From Anopheles merus (lineage: Eukaryota; Arthropoda; Insecta; Diptera; Culicidae): a stretch of 64,000 nt of DNA. Positions 59,301-64,000 of the stretch are shown here, one piece after another; the first letter of the stretch is position 1, and each line of letters starts with the position of its first letter. Made by a program: the position numbers and the translations under genes. The stretch spans positions 23,422,285-23,486,284 of the forward strand of contig NC_054083.1 of the NCBI RefSeq assembly GCF_017562075.2. The letters are read 5' to 3'. The notes below the pieces were generated by a model that saw nothing but the letters and a program-made list of their open reading frames with translations, was not told where the DNA came from and searched no databases.

Positions 59301-60700
59301 GTAGTGATAGTAAAGTAACAGTAATAGTTTGCCTTATAGAGAATGTGTTGTTTTGTGCGCCTGAAGGTATGCAAAATTAAAAGATACATTGAAAATTACA
59401 TCTCTGGATGGTAGCATTTTATTATTTGGAAATGCTCTAAATTGTCTGAATAAGATTTTCAGTTTGAATAAGAAAATAAGATCAACAGAAAGCCGTCTCT
59501 TTTCTGTACCTTATGTGACGGGATGTTGATTCGAAGAAATCTTAATTGGAACGTCTAATGTCTAATGATAATACGCCATAAGTATAAAAAGCTCTGAAAC
59601 CTCCTCTATGAAACTAATCACACAGGTAGAGTTAATGAGTAACACAAAACTACTGCACTTGACTTTGGGCAATGTCATTTGGTAATTGTTGACGACGGAA
59701 CTCGGGCCAGGCCACGCGAAGGAAAGTCCTTCAGTGTCCTAAGTTCCAACCGAAAACAAATTTATATAAAAGATGGGTTTCTGCCCGAAAGGAGTTACCA
59801 AAATAAATTGTACATTAAACTTTCGGCTAGTGTTCGCGGTTCGTGGGAACCTATGCTTCGAAAGTGGCACAATTCATTCAATAACTTTTCGGACGGGGGC
59901 AGAGGGACCCGGATGAGACCTAAAGAAAAACCTAGGAAAGGCCAAGACGTTCAAAGAAAATCGAGACGTTTTCCGTTCAGTTTCTAAATTAAATCTAACG
60001 TTTGTTTGACAAAATTCGTTCTTATATACTAACATTTTTGAAGGTGTTGAACGTGTCCGTACACGTTGTTTAATTGTATTGGTCCCAGTGTATGAAAGTA
60101 CCGTGGCCCTTTTTGGCTGGTGCATACAACGGTTTGTTTATAATATTTATGTTTCCATATGCTGCTATGTCTACGCTTCAATTTCACGCATTCTAGATTA
60201 ATCCTAGGAACACTTGAAATTTTATGACGCCCTTGAAATTTTATAACGTCTTCGTTTTGGGTCGATTGGTGAAAGAATTCGTTACATGCACATATGCATG
60301 TTTTCGTTCTTCATGCATTTTTGTCCTAGTTTCTTTGCACTCAACGGATGTGCTCGTTCCAAAATATTTATTACCCTACGTTCGAGTGGCTTATGCTTAT
60401 CGATGAACTCAAGAAACGGGCCGTTCCCAAATTGTATGTTTATTTAGGCCAGCGATCTCGTTCTCATACGATAAGTTACAATAGTGTCAAATTCTACCCA
60501 AACTTAACCGTGGCAAATGAAACATTTCGTAGCAATTTAAAAATCCTCAACTCAGCCGTTGCAATTTAAAAAATCGCCTCAAACCTACCCGTTGCTACCG
60601 CAACAGTAATTCATGTCATTAGATCAAATTAGTACTGGCTAAAGTTGGCAACAATCCTGCGTCGACTACGATCCGACTAAGAATATTCCATAACCTACTT
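55793..60700. other. Intergenic or intronic DNA without a supported gene
   Basis: Contains a 17-bp poly-G run at 56133-56149, a CT microsatellite, a poly-A run near 58446, and a GC-richer zone at 57700-58990 with CACACGCGC and GTCGTCGTC repeats. The 150-codon frame at 57608-58060 has simple composition and no domain. The zone may hold distant exons or introns of a gene outside the window. Confidence 0.45.
56319..56379. repeat. (CT)n microsatellite
   Basis: About 30 CT units with one or two interruptions. Confidence 0.96.
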
Positions 60701-60749
60701 CGGAAGGTAGATCAGACCAGTATTATCCGGAGCTGAACAGAGTCTACCT

Positions 60750-60915
60750 GGGTCGGTCAGTGTCGAGGGCCGTTGATATTGGCTGACTCTGGGAATCTCC
60801 GACTTCGGGCGACTCCGATACTGGTCGACTCCGGTCGACTCCAAGCCAACTCCGGCTGACGGCAATTTTGATTCCGATTCCGGACGACTCCGACTCCAGG
60901 TTGATTGTGATTCCA
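60750..60915. repeat. Degenerate GACTCCG/GATTCCG minisatellite
   Basis: About 15 imperfect copies of a 6-9 bp motif (CGACTCCG, GGCTGACTC, GATTCCGATTCCGG). Frames across it are artefacts of the repeat. Confidence 0.7.
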
Positions 60916-61518
60916 ACCAATTGAAATTGCACATTTCGTTTGTACTATCGACGAGGTGAATGGTTGTAAATACAGACAAAATAATAAAAAAATGAACCGG
61001 GGAGTTTTATACGCTATATACGATCGGCACACAGAGGACGATGATGTTCCGACAAAGAAAAGGAAAAGATAATTTAATCTATTCAATGTATTTCTGAGTT
61101 GCGGGTCAGTCATATGTTGTTTACACAAGCCTTAGTAATAATAACAAGCACCAACTAGATGCTATACAATTCTTAGTCGTTCTCTAAATCGTCGAGTCGT
61201 TTCATTAAAATCAAAATGACCTATTTCAAAAGGTATGATGAACCTAATATGATGCACTTTTATGTTTAAAAATTGACTGCACAAAGTTGGTTCAATTCAA
61301 GAAAATTGTTTCATTGAACCGCTTAAAAAGCCCTTAAAAACATTCTAAAAAATCAATTAAAAATTGTTTTTAAGCCTGCGCTTCTCATGGACCAAAAATT
61401 TAATTGTTGGAATTTTAATGTTTAAATCAAAAAGAAGAAGAGGAAACTCGGTTGTGTAATATATATTAGGAATGATGATAATTTTTCAGATTTTTTTAGA
61501 GTTTTGCGAGCATTGCTG
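60916..61518. other. AT-rich DNA flanking the satellite array
   Basis: About 600 bp with no gene or clear repeat. The satellite begins abruptly at about 61519. Confidence 0.6.
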
Positions 61519-64000
61519 TTATCATAGGAGAGGAAAGATGACGAGCAGAGTGTGGATCCTTTCTCTCACTCCTTCCGCCACCTTTCAGCGATGCTGCTCG
61601 CTCTCACTACTGTGAGAAGATTTATAGCTTCTCTCTCCTATTGGGCGCTTATCACATGCTCTTATCATACGAGAGGAAAGATGACGAGCGGAGAGTGCAT
61701 GCTTTCTCTCACTCCTTCCGCCACCTTTGAAGGATGCTGCGACCAATCAAAACGCTACTAGCGCGGACTAAAATTCAATGTATCGTACCCGGAGATCATC
61801 CAAATCAGGAGGAAGCTCTATCGATCCTTCTAATCGATCCCGTTTATCCATTTGTCTCGCTCTCACTAGTGTGAGAAGATTTATAGCTCCTCTCTCCTAT
61901 TAAGCGCTTATCACATGCGCTTATCATACGAGAGGAAAGATGACGAGCGGAGAGTGTATCCTTTCTCTCACTCCTTCCGCCACCTTTGAAGGATGCTGCG
62001 ACCAATCAAAACGCTACTAGCGCGGACTAAAATTCAATGTATCGTACCCGGAGATCATCCAAATCAGGAGGATGCTCTATCGATCCTTCGGATTGATCCC
62101 GTATATTCATTTGTCTCGCTCTCACTACTGTGAGAAGATCGAAAGCCCCTCTCTCTCATTAGGCGCTTATCACATGCGCTTATCATACGAGAGGAAAGAT
62201 GACGAGCGGAGAGTGTATCCTTTCTCTCACTCCTTCCGCCACCTTTGAAGGATGCTGCGACCAATCAAAACGCTACTAGCGCGGACTAAAATTCAATGTA
62301 TCGTACCCGGAGATCATCCAAATCAGGAGGAAGCTCTATCGATCCTTCTAATCGATCCCGTTTATCCATTTGTCTCGCTCTCACTACTGTGAGAAGATTT
62401 ATAGCTCCTCTCTCCTATTAAGCGCTTATCACATGCGCTTATCATACGAGAGGAAAGATGACGAGCGGAGAGTGTATCCTTTCTCTCACTCCTTCCGCCA
62501 CCTTTGAAGGATGCTGCGACCAATCAAAACGCTACTAGCGCGGACTAAAATTCAATGTATCGTACCCGGAGATCATCCAAATCAGGAGGATGCTCTATCG
62601 ATCCTTCTAATCGATCCCGTTTATCCATTTGTCTCGCTCTCACTACTGTGAGAAGATTTATAGCTCCTCTCTCCTATTAAGCGCTTATCACATGCGCTTA
62701 TCATACGAGAGGAAAGATGACGAGCGGAGAGTGTATCCTTTCTCTCACTCCTTCCGCCACCTTTGAAGGATGCTGCGACCAATCAAAACGCTACTAGCGC
62801 GGACTAAAATTCAATGTATCGTACCCGGAGATCATCCAAATCAGGAGGATGCTCTATCGATCCTTCGGATTGATCCCGTATATTCATTTGTCTCGCTCTC
62901 ACTACTGTGAGAAGATCGAAAGCCCCTCTCTCTCATTAGGCGCTTATCACATGCGCTTATCATACGAGAGGAAAGATGACGAGCGGAGAGTGTATCCTTT
63001 CTCTCACTCCTTCCGCCACCTTTGAAGGATGCTGCGACCAATCAAAACGCTACTAGCGCGGACTAAAATTCAATGTATCGTACCCGGAGATCATCCAAAT
63101 CAGGAGGAAGCTCTATCGATCCTTCTAATCGATCCCGTTTATCCATTTGTCTCGCTCTCACTACTGTGAGAAGATTTATAGCTCCTCTCTCCTATTAAGC
63201 GCTTATCACATGCGCTTATCATACGAGAGGAAAGATGACGAGCGGAGAGTGTATCCTTTCTCTCACTCCTTCCGCCACCTTTGAAGGATGCTGCGACCAA
63301 TCAAAACGCTACTAGCGCGGACTAAAATTCAATGTATCGTACCCGGAGATCATCCAAATCAGGAGGAAGCTCTATCGATCCTTCTAATCGATCCCGTTTA
63401 TCCATTTGTCTCGCTCTCACTACTGTGAGAAGATTTATAGCTCCTCTCTCCTATTAAGCGCTTATCACATGCGCTTATCATACGAGAGGAAAGATGACGA
63501 GCGGAGAGTGTATCCTTTCTCTCACTCCTTCCGCCACCTTTGAAGGATGCTGCGACCAATCAAAACGCTACTAGCGCGGACTAAAATTCAATGTATCGTA
63601 CCCGGAGATCATCCAAATCAGGAGGATGCTCTATCGATCCTTCGGATTGATCCCGTATATTCATTTGTCTCGCTCTCACTACTGTGAGAAGATCGAAAGC
63701 CCCTCTCTCTCATTAGGCGCTTATCACATGCGCTTATCATACGAGAGGAAAGATGACGAGCGGAGAGTGCATGCTTTCTCTCACTCCTTCCGCCACGTTT
63801 GAGGGATGCTGCGACCAATCAAAACGCTACTAGCGCGGACCAAAATTCAAAGTATTGTACCAGGAGATCATCCAAATCAGGAGGATGCTCTATCGATCCT
63901 TCTAATCGATCCCGTTTATCCATTTGTCTCGCTCTCACTACTGTGAGAAGATTTATAGCTTCTCTCTCCTATTGGGCGCTTATCACATGCGCTTATCATA
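61519..64000. repeat. 259-bp satellite array with a 777-bp higher-order repeat (runs off the window)
   Basis: Counting from the GCGCTTATCACATG string, monomers start at 61645, 61904, 62163, 62422, 62681, 62940, 63199, 63458, 63717 and 63976: every step is exactly 259 bp. A truncated, diverged monomer occupies 61519-61644. Monomers starting 61904, 62681 and 63458 share a variant 3' half (CTTCGGATTGATCCCGTATA and GATCGAAAGCCCC) where the others have CTTCTAATCGATCCCGTTTA and TTTATAGCTCC, so the real period is three monomers (777 bp). Each monomer has short dyads (CTCACTACTGTGAG; CGCTACTAGCG) and an internal direct repeat (GCGCTTATCA twice, 13 bp apart). Minus-strand 66-codon frames at 62064, 62841 and 63618 are by-products. 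Confidence 0.97.

Noticed and set aside
62064..63818. Three identical 66-codon minus-strand frames as a repeated small protein
   Set aside because: They arise only because the satellite monomers are identical; they recur with the 777-bp period and are not open in other monomers.
61519..64000. CRISPR-like array
   Set aside because: There are no unique spacers; whole 259-bp monomers repeat, and the genome is a eukaryote's.

Overview
The window is nuclear DNA from a mosquito, most likely Anopheles and possibly the An. gambiae complex. Introns are short (64-84 bp), housekeeping genes are dense and insect-like, and there is a tRNA-derived SINE resembling the Anopheles SINE200 family plus an RTE-like non-LTR retrotransposon. 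Species was inferred by recognition only; no search was run.

Layout. (1) 1-6.9 kb: the 3' part of an ANKRD11/12-type gene (+); a truncated RTE-like element (-) sitting between two convergent 3' ends; mitochondrial malonyl-CoA:ACP transacylase MCAT (-); and tRNA 2-thiolation gene CTU2 (+), divergent from MCAT over a 303-bp shared promoter. (2) 6.9-11 kb: AT-rich intergenic DNA with a diverged SINE and degenerate repeats. (3) 11-31 kb: three tandem, intronless, very large ankyrin-repeat genes. Copy 1 is intact (1910 aa). Copy 2 is a hybrid made by unequal exchange and has a 13-bp frameshifting deletion. Copy 3 has a nonsense codon and a 14-bp deletion. All three carry an RNLLAH motif in a well conserved block, which I read as a candidate HEPN-type ribonuclease signature. 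(4) 31-33.3 kb: AT-rich DNA holding an 874-bp element with 30-bp perfect terminal inverted repeats. (5) 33.6-42.7 kb: the DEAD-box helicase Rm62/DDX5 (+), with an intron splitting its start codon and a 4.2-kb intron between helicase motifs V and VI. (6) 44.6-46.3 kb: an SLC7 light-chain amino-acid transporter (-) in four coding exons, whose last exon of 65 bp is easily missed. (7) 49.9-51.1 kb: NOSIP (+), five exons. (8) 51.1-61.5 kb: no gene I can support; microsatellites, one SINE and GC-richer stretches that could be non-coding first exons. (9) 61.5-64 kb: a 259-bp satellite organised into a 777-bp three-monomer higher-order repeat that runs off the window.

The housekeeping genes are functionally unrelated: mitochondrial fatty-acid synthesis, tRNA modification, RNA helicase, ubiquitin ligase and amino-acid transport. 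Their promoters share TGACAG/CTGTCA dyads. The most unusual part is the ankyrin cluster, a rapidly evolving family that may encode ankyrin-HEPN effector proteins, mixed by gene conversion and duplication.
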